From: Flavisolibacter longurius | GTDB lineage: Bacteria > Bacteroidota > Bacteroidia > Chitinophagales > Chitinophagaceae | Length of the DNA: 64,000 nt | NCBI GenBank assembly: GCA_014163555.1 | Contig: JACJGO010000008.1 | Coordinates: forward strand, 1 to 64,000 | Reading direction: 5' to 3' | Part shown: piece by piece, positions 44,301 to 50,845 of the stretch | How the letters are laid out: every line of letters starts with the position of its first letter | Position numbering within the stretch: position 1 is the stretch's first letter | The notes under the pieces: model-generated | Database searches by the model: none | Told to the model about the DNA's origin: nothing | Seen by the model: the letters and a program-made list of their open reading frames with translations, nothing else | Position numbers and translations under genes: made by a program

Positions 44301-44506
44301 GTGTGATTGGTGTTATCCCCACCAAAGTTTGCTTGGAAGGTGGCTCCATCAAGCGGGGCGATCTGCTGGTAACGTCTTCGCTGGCCGGTGTGGCCATGAA
44401 GGCCGACCCGGATAAGGTAAAAGTGGGACAGGTAATTGGCAAAGCACTGGAAGATTACACCCAGCAAGGTGTAGGGAAAATAAAAGTATTGGTAAGCGTA
44501 AAATAA
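41309..44506 (+). CDS. Giant secreted repeat protein (eight AGGDLxGxYPNP units)
   Basis: Product of 1065 aa from the ATG at 41309 (MKRFFVVFSFFFIGHYAKAQ), a signal peptide. The first 130 residues (PAQINYQGVARNSVGSVLSE...LQVEMDPHGG) are a beta domain common to Bacteroidota proteins of this build. Then come eight units beginning AGGDL(S/Q/V/G)G(T/S/N/V)(Y/F)PNP, interleaved with A(V/I)TTNKI and DGA(V/I)T motifs, as in phage tail fibres. A Gly-rich part (GVYGVHAGKGWGVYGNALSG) follows. The C-terminus (ADVAEAFAVEGSRKAYEPGD, GVIPTKVCLEGGSIKRGDLL) is a compact domain resembling the end of tail-fibre or autoprocessing chaperone proteins. No T9SS signal seen. Probably a trimeric surface fibre (inference). 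Confidence 0.82.
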   Translation: MKRFFVVFSFFFIGHYAKAQAPAQINYQGVARNSVGSVLSEQNVALRLTIRESSSEGAVIYQETRKLRTNRFGLFTVAIGSSGATATTGSFQTVNWGSGGTKFLQVEMDPHGGTSFVNMGTSQLLSVPYAIYAASASPVGTAGGDLQGSFPNPTIATGAITTDKIAAGAVSTDKLKTAGAAAGQVLYFDGNHVIWSRPVSTPTGDAGGDLSGTYPNPILKPSAVTTNKIADGAITNQQVSVTAAIAYSKLQLANSIKSTDIVDGAVTDAKISAVAYSKITGAPTSLAPSGTAGGDLSGTYPNPTLATWAVTTNKLADNAVSGTKLQDGSVTSAKLAAGVIPATLPPSGMAGGDLSGSYPNPIVKDGAVTSNKLANGAVSTNNVADGAITDAKITSLSYNKITGAPASLPPSGAAGGDLVGSYPNPTIADQAITTAKIQDGAITAEKLAPGLVTGGTTIAGVAGGDLSGVYPNPNIASGAVTNNKIANGAVITPKLADGAVTTNKLADGGVTGAKINTSGASAGQVLGYNGTAVSWITPSGGGALTGAAGGDLSGNYPNPTIVDNAITTNKIAAGAVSPAKISTAGAVSGQVLTYDGTSAAWMQPVTGGAPSGAAGGDLGGTYPNPTVTQLRGVAIATANPANGQVLKFDGTQWMPSTDNTGSFTLPYTTSINGATSLFSVTNTGAGAALDGTNATTADNVSGAIGRISSANPGAFSAGVKGLNAGTGTNGIGVYGVHAGKGWGVYGNALSGTGVFGNSTSGFGLLGSSVSGAGLYADSKNGNGALIEITNPQNTSDALLVSNSGQGSGISVNSGQGSALFATSTYSSGVSASSDNSNGVEGVSNSAASAGVLALNTSDGLGVWGVSLGLGTGMKGSSFTEGGTAFEAELDGVTNGTLARFKTNGNNVARIDQSGRGYFNGGTISSGADVAEAFAVEGSRKAYEPGDVLVVSMASDRTMEKSSTPYSTLVAGVYATKPGVLLTEENATDANLNDMVPMGVIGVIPTKVCLEGGSIKRGDLLVTSSLAGVAMKADPDKVKVGQVIGKALEDYTQQGVGKIKVLVSVK

Positions 44507-44529
44507 GTTCAATAAAAAAAATACTCAAC

Positions 44530-44844
44530 ATGAAAATAAGGTTTGCACTCCTCCTGATCTGTTTCCTGGTACTGGCTGTTCAGCAAGGCAAGGCGCAGGA
44601 AAGGGGCAAAAAAGTATTGCAGGAAATGGCGGGCAAAAAAGCGGAAAGAGAAAAGCAGTTGGGCCTGTTGCGTTCAAAAGCCAATGAACAGAAAGGCCAG
44701 CAGCAGTTTGAGAAAAGGCCGGACTCACACAAGGAACTGCCACCGGCGGCAGGGAATGGCCAGGGACATGGATCCAATCCAGGTGAGCAAAGAAAAGGCA
44801 CTGATGCAACTCCTGTGGACAACCGTGCGGCACCAAAGGAGTAA
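44530..44844 (+). CDS. Small secreted basic protein, unknown
   Basis: Product of 104 aa with signal peptide MKIRFALLLICFLVLAVQQG (cut near KAQ). The mature 80 residues are rich in Lys, Glu, Gln and Gly (VLQEMAGKKAEREKQLGLLR, GNGQGHGSNPGEQRKGTD) and probably disordered. It starts 24 bases after the giant repeat protein and is likely part of its transcript. No family recognised. Confidence 0.7.
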   Translation: MKIRFALLLICFLVLAVQQGKAQERGKKVLQEMAGKKAEREKQLGLLRSKANEQKGQQQFEKRPDSHKELPPAAGNGQGHGSNPGEQRKGTDATPVDNRAAPKE

Positions 44845-44932
44845 ACCGCAGCAACCAATTTGAGAAGACAGTTTTCGGAAATTAGTTGGGCTGAATCTTC
44901 TTCTATAGCCGAGGCTGCAAACCAAAATTAGG

Positions 44933-44966
44933 TTTGGCAGCGAAATAAGTTTTTCATTTATATTTG
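44933..44966 (+). promoter_or_regulatory. Candidate greA promoter
   Basis: TATATTTG (44959-44966) matches TAnnTTTG exactly. TTTG lies at 44933-44936, giving a slightly long 22-base spacer. Confidence 0.45.
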
Positions 44967-44977
44967 TAATACTTGAG

Positions 44978-45012
44978 GCAACGCTCCCGGAACGGAGCGT
45001 TGCTATTTTTTT
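44978..45012 (+). terminator. Terminator-like hairpin in front of greA
   Basis: A perfect 10-bp stem (GCAACGCTCC with GGAGCGTTGC), a 6-base loop and TATTTTTTT. It stands 134 bases after the preceding gene but directly after the promoter-like element and 25 bases before the greA ATG, so it may end the upstream transcript or act as a greA leader terminator. Confidence 0.8.
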
Positions 45013-45036
45013 CATTTCTATCTAAACCTGTTTGAT

Positions 45037-45510
45037 ATGAGTGGAGTAAACTACATGACCAAAGAAGCACTGGAGCAGTTAAAAGCTGACCTGCAACGCA
45101 TGAAGGGTGTAGAACGTCCTGCGGCGGCCAGAGCTATTGCCGAAGCAAGAGAAAAAGGTGATTTGCGTGAAAATGCCGAATACGATGCAGCCAAAGAAGC
45201 CCAGGGCATCCTGGAAGCAAAAATTGCTGCCATGGAAGGTCAGTTGGCGCAGGCCCGTGTGTTGGATGAATCAGCCGTTGATACCAGCAAGGTTTCTATT
45301 CTTACCAAGGTAAAACTCACCAATCTGAGCACAAAAAAACAGGTGACCTACCAGATCGTCAGCGAAACCGAAGCAGATTTGAAAGCCGGTAAAATTTCGG
45401 TTACATCCCCTATTGGCAAAGGCCTGCTGGGTAAAGCCGTTGGCGAAGTGGCTGAAGTAGCTGTGCCTGCCGGTGTGATGAAGTTTAAAGTAGAGGACAT
45501 TTCCATATAA
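45037..45510 (+). CDS. greA: Transcription elongation factor GreA
   Basis: Product of 157 aa, typical length. GreA stimulates RNA cleavage in backtracked RNA polymerase. The coiled-coil tip is clear: MTKEALEQLKADLQRMKG, RAIAEAREKGDLRENAEYDA (acidic tip with D and E) and AKEAQGILEAKIAAMEGQL. The C-terminal FKBP-like domain holds VSILTKVKLTNLSTKKQVTY and SPIGKGLLGKAVGEVAEV. It is followed by the HIT gene, a pairing that is common in Bacteroidota. Confidence 0.96.
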   Translation: MSGVNYMTKEALEQLKADLQRMKGVERPAAARAIAEAREKGDLRENAEYDAAKEAQGILEAKIAAMEGQLAQARVLDESAVDTSKVSILTKVKLTNLSTKKQVTYQIVSETEADLKAGKISVTSPIGKGLLGKAVGEVAEVAVPAGVMKFKVEDISI

Positions 45511-45640
45511 TAGGATAATTGGATAAGGTGATAATTTGATAATGTGTAAATTGGGAAGGTTGAAAAGCTGTTTACAAATAGAACCGTAAGAATTGCTTTT
45601 AGCACATTATCAAATTATCCAATTATCACATTCGCTAATT
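45509..45640. repeat. AT-rich imperfect inverted repeat between greA and HIT
   Basis: A plus-oriented array (45509-45550: GGATAATTGGATAA, GATAATTTGATAATGTG) and a reverse-oriented copy (45601-45640: CACATTATCAAATTATCC, AATTATCACATTC) flank 50 bases. Together they could fold into a long hairpin. A related single array lies at 25198-25246. Confidence 0.65.
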
Positions 45641-45650
45641 TTCCCTCTCC

Positions 45651-46049
45651 ATGACCCTTTTCACCAAAATCATACGCGGCGAAATTCCCAGTTATAAAAT
45701 CGCAGAAAACGAAAAGTTCTTTGCTTTTCTGGATGTGTTTCCCTTGCGGCAGGGTCATGTTTTGGTAATCCCGAAAACGGAAGTGGATAATCTCTTTGAC
45801 CTTGGTGAAGACTATTTGGCCGAGATCCTGGTATTTGCCAGGCCTATTGCCAAAGCCATTGAAAAAGCGTTTTCCTGTAACCGTTGCGGCATTTCGGTCA
45901 TTGGACTGGAAGTGCCGCATGCCCATATTCACCTTGTTCCCATCAATTCGTCAAACGATTTGAACTTTACCCAACCCAAGCCCAAAGCTGCCGATGAAGA
46001 CCTGAAAGCAGCCCAGGAAAAGATCCTGTCATTTTTAAATAAAGCATAA
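45651..46049 (+). CDS. HIT-family (histidine triad) protein
   Basis: Product of 132 aa. HIT proteins hydrolyse nucleoside phosphoramidates and dinucleoside polyphosphates. Seen directly: TLFTKIIRGEIPSYKIAENE at the start, FLDVFPLRQGHVLVIPK and the triad VPHAHIHLVP (H-x-H-x-H) near residue 90. It resembles the HinT/protein kinase C inhibitor group. Its stop overlaps the next start by one base (TAATG), so the following gene is translationally coupled. Confidence 0.92.
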   Translation: MTLFTKIIRGEIPSYKIAENEKFFAFLDVFPLRQGHVLVIPKTEVDNLFDLGEDYLAEILVFARPIAKAIEKAFSCNRCGISVIGLEVPHAHIHLVPINSSNDLNFTQPKPKAADEDLKAAQEKILSFLNKA

Positions 46050-46834
46050 TGAAAATCACCAAGCCTTTCGTGTTCCTGTTCGCTCTTTTGGCAGCGGGCC
46101 AAATTCTTCATGCGCAGGTGCAAACGGCCGACAGCCTTGTGCATAAAATCTTCAACAGCCTGAAGGCAAAGGACGAAAAAGCATTTGTATCGTTGTATCC
46201 CAATGGCCAGCAGTTTGGCCGCTTTATGCGTACAGTGATGGAAGGCGCCATGAAGTCGGAGCAAATGAAAGAGATTATGAGCCTGGATGAGAAAACAAAA
46301 AACCTCAACCTCGACAGCCTCATTGATGCGCAGGTGGCGATGTTCATGAAGCCGGAAATGGTGAATAAAATGCAGGACGATTTCGCCAAAACTTTTCAGC
46401 GCATTATCGAAAAAGGCGAACAGAAAGGCGTGAACTGGAGCCAGGCGCAGTTAAAAAGTTTCACGCTTGATTCGTCTGCGGTAGAAGGAGATGAGAATAT
46501 GCCGCTTCAATTGGCGGGTTTGAAAGAAGCCAAAGGCGTGATCGATTTTACGGTTGGTGATTCGGCCTATCAGTTAGCCTACAGCAAAATGATGTTCATT
46601 CAAAGCGAAGGTGGCTGGTTCGGCGCCGAGTTTCCGCAACTGGCCCGCAAAGGTGAAAGCCTGGCACCGGATCCTTCTGCGGAAGATGAGGAAGCGGAAG
46701 ACGTTGCTGAAATGATGAAAGAAGAGGCTCCTGCAGAAAAGCCAGCTGCCAAAACAAAAGCACCGGCAAAGAAGCCTGCTGCAAAGCCAAAAGCAAAATC
46801 GCAGGCACCAGCCAAGAAAAAGACTACAGCTTAA
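46049..46834 (+). CDS. Secreted protein with Lys/Ala/Pro-rich tail
   Basis: Product of 261 aa with signal peptide MKITKPFVFLFALLAAGQIL (cut near HAQ). Residues 25-205 are helical with no recognised family (VQTADSLVHKIFNSLKAKDE, GEQKGVNWSQAQLKSFTLDS). After an acidic stretch (PSAEDEEAEDVAEMM) the last 45 residues are repeats of A-K-K-P-A-A-K-P-K type, like histone H1 tails, which would be strongly basic. It is coupled to the HIT gene. Its 3' end overlaps ruvC on the opposite strand by 11 bases. Confidence 0.78.
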   Translation: MKITKPFVFLFALLAAGQILHAQVQTADSLVHKIFNSLKAKDEKAFVSLYPNGQQFGRFMRTVMEGAMKSEQMKEIMSLDEKTKNLNLDSLIDAQVAMFMKPEMVNKMQDDFAKTFQRIIEKGEQKGVNWSQAQLKSFTLDSSAVEGDENMPLQLAGLKEAKGVIDFTVGDSAYQLAYSKMMFIQSEGGWFGAEFPQLARKGESLAPDPSAEDEEAEDVAEMMKEEAPAEKPAAKTKAPAKKPAAKPKAKSQAPAKKKTTA

Positions 46835-47405
46835 TACGGTGTTCGTTGGCGGCTACAAACTGCTCCCAACTTGCCTTGGATTTCTTTTTTGCCAGCGGCT
46901 TGGATACTACTTTCAGGCCGGGGATGCGGGTGCTGTAATGATGGCAAACGGCTACGGCCAGGGCATCGGTCGCATCAAACTGCGCCGGCTTCTCGGGCAA
47001 GCCGGTAATCTGTTGCAGCATCAGCCACACTTGTTCTTTGTCTGCGTTCCCGTTGCCGGTGATGGATTGCTTTACTTTTTTAGGCGAGTATTCGGTAATG
47101 GGAACGCCTTTTTCCATAGCGGCTGCAATGGCCACACCTTGTGCCCGTCCCAGCTTCAGCATACTTTGTACGTTCTTGCCGTAGAATGGCGCTTCAATCG
47201 CAAATTCATCCGGATTGAAATTGTTCATCAGCAACATCACCTTCTGGTGAATCTTCTGCAAACGGTAGTAATTGTCTTTGGTGCTGGTGAGTTTGAGTAC
47301 ATCCATTTCGCGGATGGTGATATGATTGGCAACAACTTCTATCACGCTGTATCCCATGAACAGGGTGCCCGGATCGATTCCTAATATTGTCAAAGGCTTT
47401 TGCAA
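46824..47405 (-). CDS. ruvC: Holliday junction resolvase RuvC
   Basis: Product of 193 aa. RuvC cuts Holliday junctions with the RuvAB motor. The four acidic catalytic residues appear in place: LGIDPGTLFMGYSV (Asp), AIEAPFYGKNVQSMLKLGRA (Glu), and FDATDALAVAVCHHY (two Asp). A basic C-terminal tail (AKKKSKASWEQFVAANEHRI) extends beyond the E. coli protein (173 aa), as in other Bacteroidota. It is divergent from the flippase-like gene and convergent, with overlap, to the preceding gene. Confidence 0.94.
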   Translation of the reverse strand: MQKPLTILGIDPGTLFMGYSVIEVVANHITIREMDVLKLTSTKDNYYRLQKIHQKVMLLMNNFNPDEFAIEAPFYGKNVQSMLKLGRAQGVAIAAAMEKGVPITEYSPKKVKQSITGNGNADKEQVWLMLQQITGLPEKPAQFDATDALAVAVCHHYSTRIPGLKVVSKPLAKKKSKASWEQFVAANEHRIKL

Positions 47406-47426
47406 GGAGTGGTTAATTTTACCGCA

Positions 47427-48419
47427 ATGGTCCGGAACAAAACTATCAAAATTTTTCTCAATTACTTTTTAGGCCCACTTTTATTCGCTGGATTGTCGTT
47501 TTCCATCTTTCAACAAATCCGTCATCAGCCGCATCTGGCGCAGTCATGGACCGAAATCAAAGCCTCTTTTCTTTCTGTTAAAATCCTTTACCTGTTCGTT
47601 ACCGTTGCACTCATTTTTGTCAACTGGGGACTGGAAGCGCAGAAATGGAAGCTACTTGTAGGCACGGTGAGGCCTACCTCATTTTCTACGGCGTACAAGG
47701 CCGTGTTGTCGGGTGTTTCATTTTCGGTGGCTTTACCGAATCGTATAGGCGAGTACTTGGGCCGGATGGTGTACCAACCCGAAGGCAGCCGGCTGAAAAC
47801 AATTTCGCTGGCCATCGTTGGAAGCATTGCACAATTATTGGTCACGCTGTGTGCCGGTATGCTTGGACTGGTGCTGGTAAAAAAAGAGTTACTGCAGGCC
47901 TACCCGCAAACCACCATCTGGTTTCAGTTTCTTTTCTACGGGCTCCTGTTTGTCACAGCCTGTATCTTTCTTGTTTATTACAAGGTGAGTGCCGTGGTGT
48001 CTTTTTTCAGCCGTTGGCTGCGCACCCACCATTTTTTGTATCTCGTAGAGTCCTTGCAAAAGTTTAACGGTTCTTTTCTTTCAAAAATCCTTTTGCTTTC
48101 GTCTCTTCGTTACGGGGTGTTCCTGGTGCAATACCTGGCAACGTTTTATCTTTTCCAGGTAAATATGTCGCCCGGTGTTGCCATGTCGGTGATGAGTGTT
48201 GTATTTTTAGCGCTTGCTATAATCCCATCCATTGCCCTGATTGAAGTGGGATTGCGGGGAGAAGTAAGCCTGCGGCTGGTGGGATTGTTCAGTGCCAACG
48301 GCCTTGGAATCGGGCTTACATCGGTCACCATCTGGTTTTTAAACCTGATTTTGCCGGCGCTGATAGGAACCCTGCTCCTGTTGAATGTAAAACTGCTGAC
48401 GAAAAATGAAGAAGCTTAA
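47427..48419 (+). CDS. Flippase-like membrane protein (LPG synthase TM-domain family)
   Basis: Product of 330 aa from the ATG at 47427; a TTG nine codons earlier is unlikely. About eight TM segments span the protein (YFLGPLLFAGLSFSIFQQ, ILYLFVTVALIFVNWGLEA, LAIVGSIAQLLVTLCAGMLG, FLFYGLLFVTACIFLVYY). The S-x-x-N-R-x-G-E motif (FSVALPNRIGEYLGRMVY) is the hallmark of the lysylphosphatidylglycerol-synthase-type flippase region (UPF0104), and GLRGEVSLRLVG is also conserved. Such proteins lack the synthase domain and are thought to move lipids across the membrane; the substrate is unknown. Its end overlaps the DUF3108 gene start by 14 bases. Confidence 0.85.
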   Translation: MVRNKTIKIFLNYFLGPLLFAGLSFSIFQQIRHQPHLAQSWTEIKASFLSVKILYLFVTVALIFVNWGLEAQKWKLLVGTVRPTSFSTAYKAVLSGVSFSVALPNRIGEYLGRMVYQPEGSRLKTISLAIVGSIAQLLVTLCAGMLGLVLVKKELLQAYPQTTIWFQFLFYGLLFVTACIFLVYYKVSAVVSFFSRWLRTHHFLYLVESLQKFNGSFLSKILLLSSLRYGVFLVQYLATFYLFQVNMSPGVAMSVMSVVFLALAIIPSIALIEVGLRGEVSLRLVGLFSANGLGIGLTSVTIWFLNLILPALIGTLLLLNVKLLTKNEEA

Positions 48420-49236
48420 TTATTGTTTTATACTCGCGATTTGCCTGTTTGGCCTTGGCGCCAAAACCAAGGATCCTGCGCCGCAAGCCGAAATTTGTGG
48501 TAGCCGGAACATGACCACGCAAAACGGTGAGCAGATCATGTACATTGTTTATTATACGGTAGCCGGCATTTATGTGAATGCGGGTAATGCCACCTTTACC
48601 AATACTGTAGAGCGGCTGAACGGCAAACCGGTATTTCATATCACAGCTAACGGTGCCACCAATACGAAATACGACTGGATCTTTAAAGTGCGGGATAAAT
48701 ACGAATCCTTTGTTGATACCGCCACCATGCAGCCGCTGAAATTTATCCGGGATGTGAGTGAGGGCAATCACAAGCACTACGAGAACATTACCTTCAACCA
48801 TGCAGCCAATACCGCGGTTACAAAAAGCGGCGTGTATAAGGTTCCTGATTGTGTGCAGGATGTGATCAGCGCCGTGTACAGTGCTCGCAATATTGATTTT
48901 GACAAGTATAAAAAGGACGACAAGATTCCGTTTAAAATGTTTCTGGATAATGAAGTGTACGATATGTACATCCGTTACATGGGAAAGGAAGATGTCAAAA
49001 CAAAATACGGCAAGTTCCGGGCGCATAAATTCAGGCCGCTGCTGATCAAAGGAACCATTTTTGAAGGCGGTGAAAAAATGACGGTATGGGTGAGTGATGA
49101 TGCCAACCGGATTCCCCTGCGCATTGAAAGCCCGATTGTGGTGGGAAGTGTCAAAGTGGATATGATGAGTTACCGCAACCTTCGGTACCCACTCAGCAGC
49201 TTAAAAAAATTCAGCGGACAGCGTTTGTCGGAGTAG
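48406..49236 (+). CDS. Secreted DUF3108 family protein
   Basis: Product of 276 aa with signal peptide MKKLNYCFILAICLFGLGAK. DUF3108 is a periplasmic beta-rich family of unknown function. Supporting blocks: IMYIVYYTVAGIYVNAGNAT, VFHITANGATNTKYDWIFKV, RDKYESFVDTATMQPLKFIR and the late TVWVSDDANRIPLRIESPIV, VGSVKVDM. The start overlaps the preceding membrane-protein gene by 14 bases (frameshifted), so the pair is likely translationally coupled and may work together at the envelope. Its 3' end is overlapped by the run-on tail of the transposase gene. Confidence 0.88.
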   Translation: MKKLNYCFILAICLFGLGAKTKDPAPQAEICGSRNMTTQNGEQIMYIVYYTVAGIYVNAGNATFTNTVERLNGKPVFHITANGATNTKYDWIFKVRDKYESFVDTATMQPLKFIRDVSEGNHKHYENITFNHAANTAVTKSGVYKVPDCVQDVISAVYSARNIDFDKYKKDDKIPFKMFLDNEVYDMYIRYMGKEDVKTKYGKFRAHKFRPLLIKGTIFEGGEKMTVWVSDDANRIPLRIESPIVVGSVKVDMMSYRNLRYPLSSLKKFSGQRLSE

Positions 49237-49810
49237 TAACTGTGTCGCAGTTGAAACAAATATAGTCCCAAAGTTTTCTGCTCCGAAGGAGCACCGTGTT
49301 TATAGAAAGCAGGCACAATAGAAGGTGGCTCCGGAGGAGCCACGTGTTTCTCCTAAACCAGGCAAACAAATATTTTTCCTCGTAAGGGAGATTATATTTT
49401 TCCAAAAACTCCTGATACTCCTCTTTAAATGTTTTCTTTTTATGGTGTTCTTCCTGGTTGAGCACATAGTGGCAAACTCGATCGATCTGTGAATGTCCAT
49501 AGGAAAACACGCCATAGCCTTCCTGCCAGTGAAATACTCCTTTAATCCATCCCTTTGCCTTTATAAATTCGTTGCTCTGCACCTTTATTTCTTTTACAAA
49601 ATCTGGAATATACAGCGATGGTTTTACACCGGCAAAAAGGTGCAGGTGATCAGGCATGCAATAAACAGCCAGCATTTTAGCGCCTCTTGTTTCTACCAAA
49701 GAAGTCATGTACTTGTGTAATTCTTCCCGATGGTTCTTTGGAATGAGGCTTTGTCTGCCTTGTACGGCAAATACAAATTGCAGGTAAATGCGGGAATAGG
49801 TGCCGGCCAT
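49211..49810 (-). CDS. Y1/IS200-type transposase, RAYT-like
   Basis: Product of 199 aa. Residues 1-150 are a Y1 HUH nuclease: YSRIYLQFVFAVQGRQSLIP, the HUH pair in YCMPDHLHLFAGVKPS, WIKGVFHWQEGYGVFSYG and the catalytic Tyr in CHYVLNQEEHHKKK. The last 45 residues (from about RRNTWLLRSHLLLC) are translated through a palindrome repeat and look non-native, so the original stop may have been lost. The gene is flanked by 30-base perfect inverted repeats made of REP-like palindromes, which fits a REP-associated tyrosine transposase. No IS200 partner gene (TnpB) is present. Confidence 0.88.
   Translation of the reverse strand: MAGTYSRIYLQFVFAVQGRQSLIPKNHREELHKYMTSLVETRGAKMLAVYCMPDHLHLFAGVKPSLYIPDFVKEIKVQSNEFIKAKGWIKGVFHWQEGYGVFSYGHSQIDRVCHYVLNQEEHHKKKTFKEEYQEFLEKYNLPYEEKYLFAWFRRNTWLLRSHLLLCLLSINTVLLRSRKLWDYICFNCDTVTTPTNAVR
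49280..49309 (+). repeat. Left 30-base inverted repeat of the RAYT locus
   Basis: Begins with the palindrome GCTCC-GAA-GGAGC followed by ACCGTGTTTATAGAAAG. Its exact reverse complement lies at 49897-49926. Confidence 0.92.
49325..49343. repeat. Left internal REP-like palindrome
   Basis: GTGGCTCC-GGA-GGAGCCAC, an 8-bp stem with 3-base loop, 16 bases inside the left inverted repeat. Confidence 0.8.
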
Positions 49811-49860
49811 ATACAGAAGTTTTGATTTCTTCTAAGTTACAACGGCTGCAGATAACACAT

Positions 49861-49875
49861 GGCTCCTTCGGAGCC
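49861..49875. repeat. Right internal REP-like palindrome
   Basis: GGCTCC-TTC-GGAGCC, a 6-bp stem and 3-base loop, the counterpart of the left internal palindrome, 50 bases upstream of the transposase start codon. Confidence 0.8.
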
Positions 49876-49896
49876 AGATAGGATCTGTATGGCTCT

Positions 49897-49926
49897 CTTT
49901 CTATAAACACGGTGCTCCTTCGGAGC
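49897..49926 (-). repeat. Right 30-base inverted repeat of the RAYT locus
   Basis: Perfect reverse complement of 49280-49309, ending with GCTCC-TTC-GGAGC. No mismatch in 30 bases. Confidence 0.92.
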
Positions 49927-49972
49927 AAAACTGATTAAAAAACTAACATCATTAATTGCATTATCAAATCCT

Positions 49973-50845
49973 TTATCCCAACTCCTCCAATTTAAAAAAA
50001 TCCTTTGGCCGGATGCCTTTTTCCGTTTGCTGCAAGGTGCAGCATTCGTACTGCGCATCATGTTCAAAAAACAAAACGTAATCTTTTTCGACAGCTTCGG
50101 TCAGAAAGCTTTTCTTCTCCTGCAGCGTGGTTAGCGGAAACATATCATACGCCATGACATAAGGCAGGGGAATATGACCGGCACTGGGCAAAAGATCGGC
50201 CATGAATACGATTGTTCTACTCTTGTAACTGATTTGTGGCAGCATCATGCCGGCTGTATGGCCTTCAACAAAGCGAAGCGAAATGTTATTGGCAAATGTT
50301 TGCGCCGGCAGTGGTTGGGAAGCATCCCAATCCACATTGGGCAGTTCAACAAACTGCAACTGCCCGCTTTCCTGAATGGGTAAAATGTTTTCTTTTAAAA
50401 ACGAAGCCTTCTCCCGGTCGTTGGGGTTCACGGCCCAGTCCCAATGCTCTTCATTGCTCCAGTAGGTTGCGTTCTTAAAGGCTGTTACTAATTTCTCGCC
50501 TTCGCGAACGATGGAGCCGCCGCAATGATCAAAATGAAGATGCGATAAAATCACATCCGTAATATCATTACGGTGGAAGCCGTGTTGTGCAAGGGATGCA
50601 TCCAGTGAGGCATCGCCATGCAGGTAATAATGGCTGAAGAACTTTGCGTCCTGTTTGTTGCCAATGCCGTTGTCGATCAGAATCAGTTTGCCGTCATCTT
50701 CAATCAGCAGGCAACGCATGGCCCAACTGCACAAATTGGCCTCATCGGCCGGATTGATTTTATACCATATTGATTTGGGCACAACGCCAAACATGGCGCC
50801 GCCATCCAGCTTAAAGTTTCCGGTGTTTATCGTATAGAGATTCAT
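49973..50845 (-). CDS. Metallo-beta-lactamase-fold hydrolase
   Basis: Product of 290 aa from the ATG at 50845. The zinc site is clear: VILSHLHFDHCGG (H-x-H-x-D-H), then FVEGHTAGMM with the third His, FMADLLPSAGH with the bridging Asp, and a late FFEHDAQYECC with a final His. It resembles the lactonase/quorum-quenching-like branch of this superfamily, but the substrate is unknown. It starts four bases inside the end of the MFS transporter gene, so the two are translationally coupled. Confidence 0.88.
   Translation of the reverse strand: MNLYTINTGNFKLDGGAMFGVVPKSIWYKINPADEANLCSWAMRCLLIEDDGKLILIDNGIGNKQDAKFFSHYYLHGDASLDASLAQHGFHRNDITDVILSHLHFDHCGGSIVREGEKLVTAFKNATYWSNEEHWDWAVNPNDREKASFLKENILPIQESGQLQFVELPNVDWDASQPLPAQTFANNISLRFVEGHTAGMMLPQISYKSRTIVFMADLLPSAGHIPLPYVMAYDMFPLTTLQEKKSFLTEAVEKDYVLFFEHDAQYECCTLQQTEKGIRPKDFFKLEELG

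Noticed and set aside
46824-46834. 11-base overlap of ruvC with the Lys-rich protein gene, considered as a frame error
   Set aside because: Both proteins end normally; convergent overlaps of this size are common.
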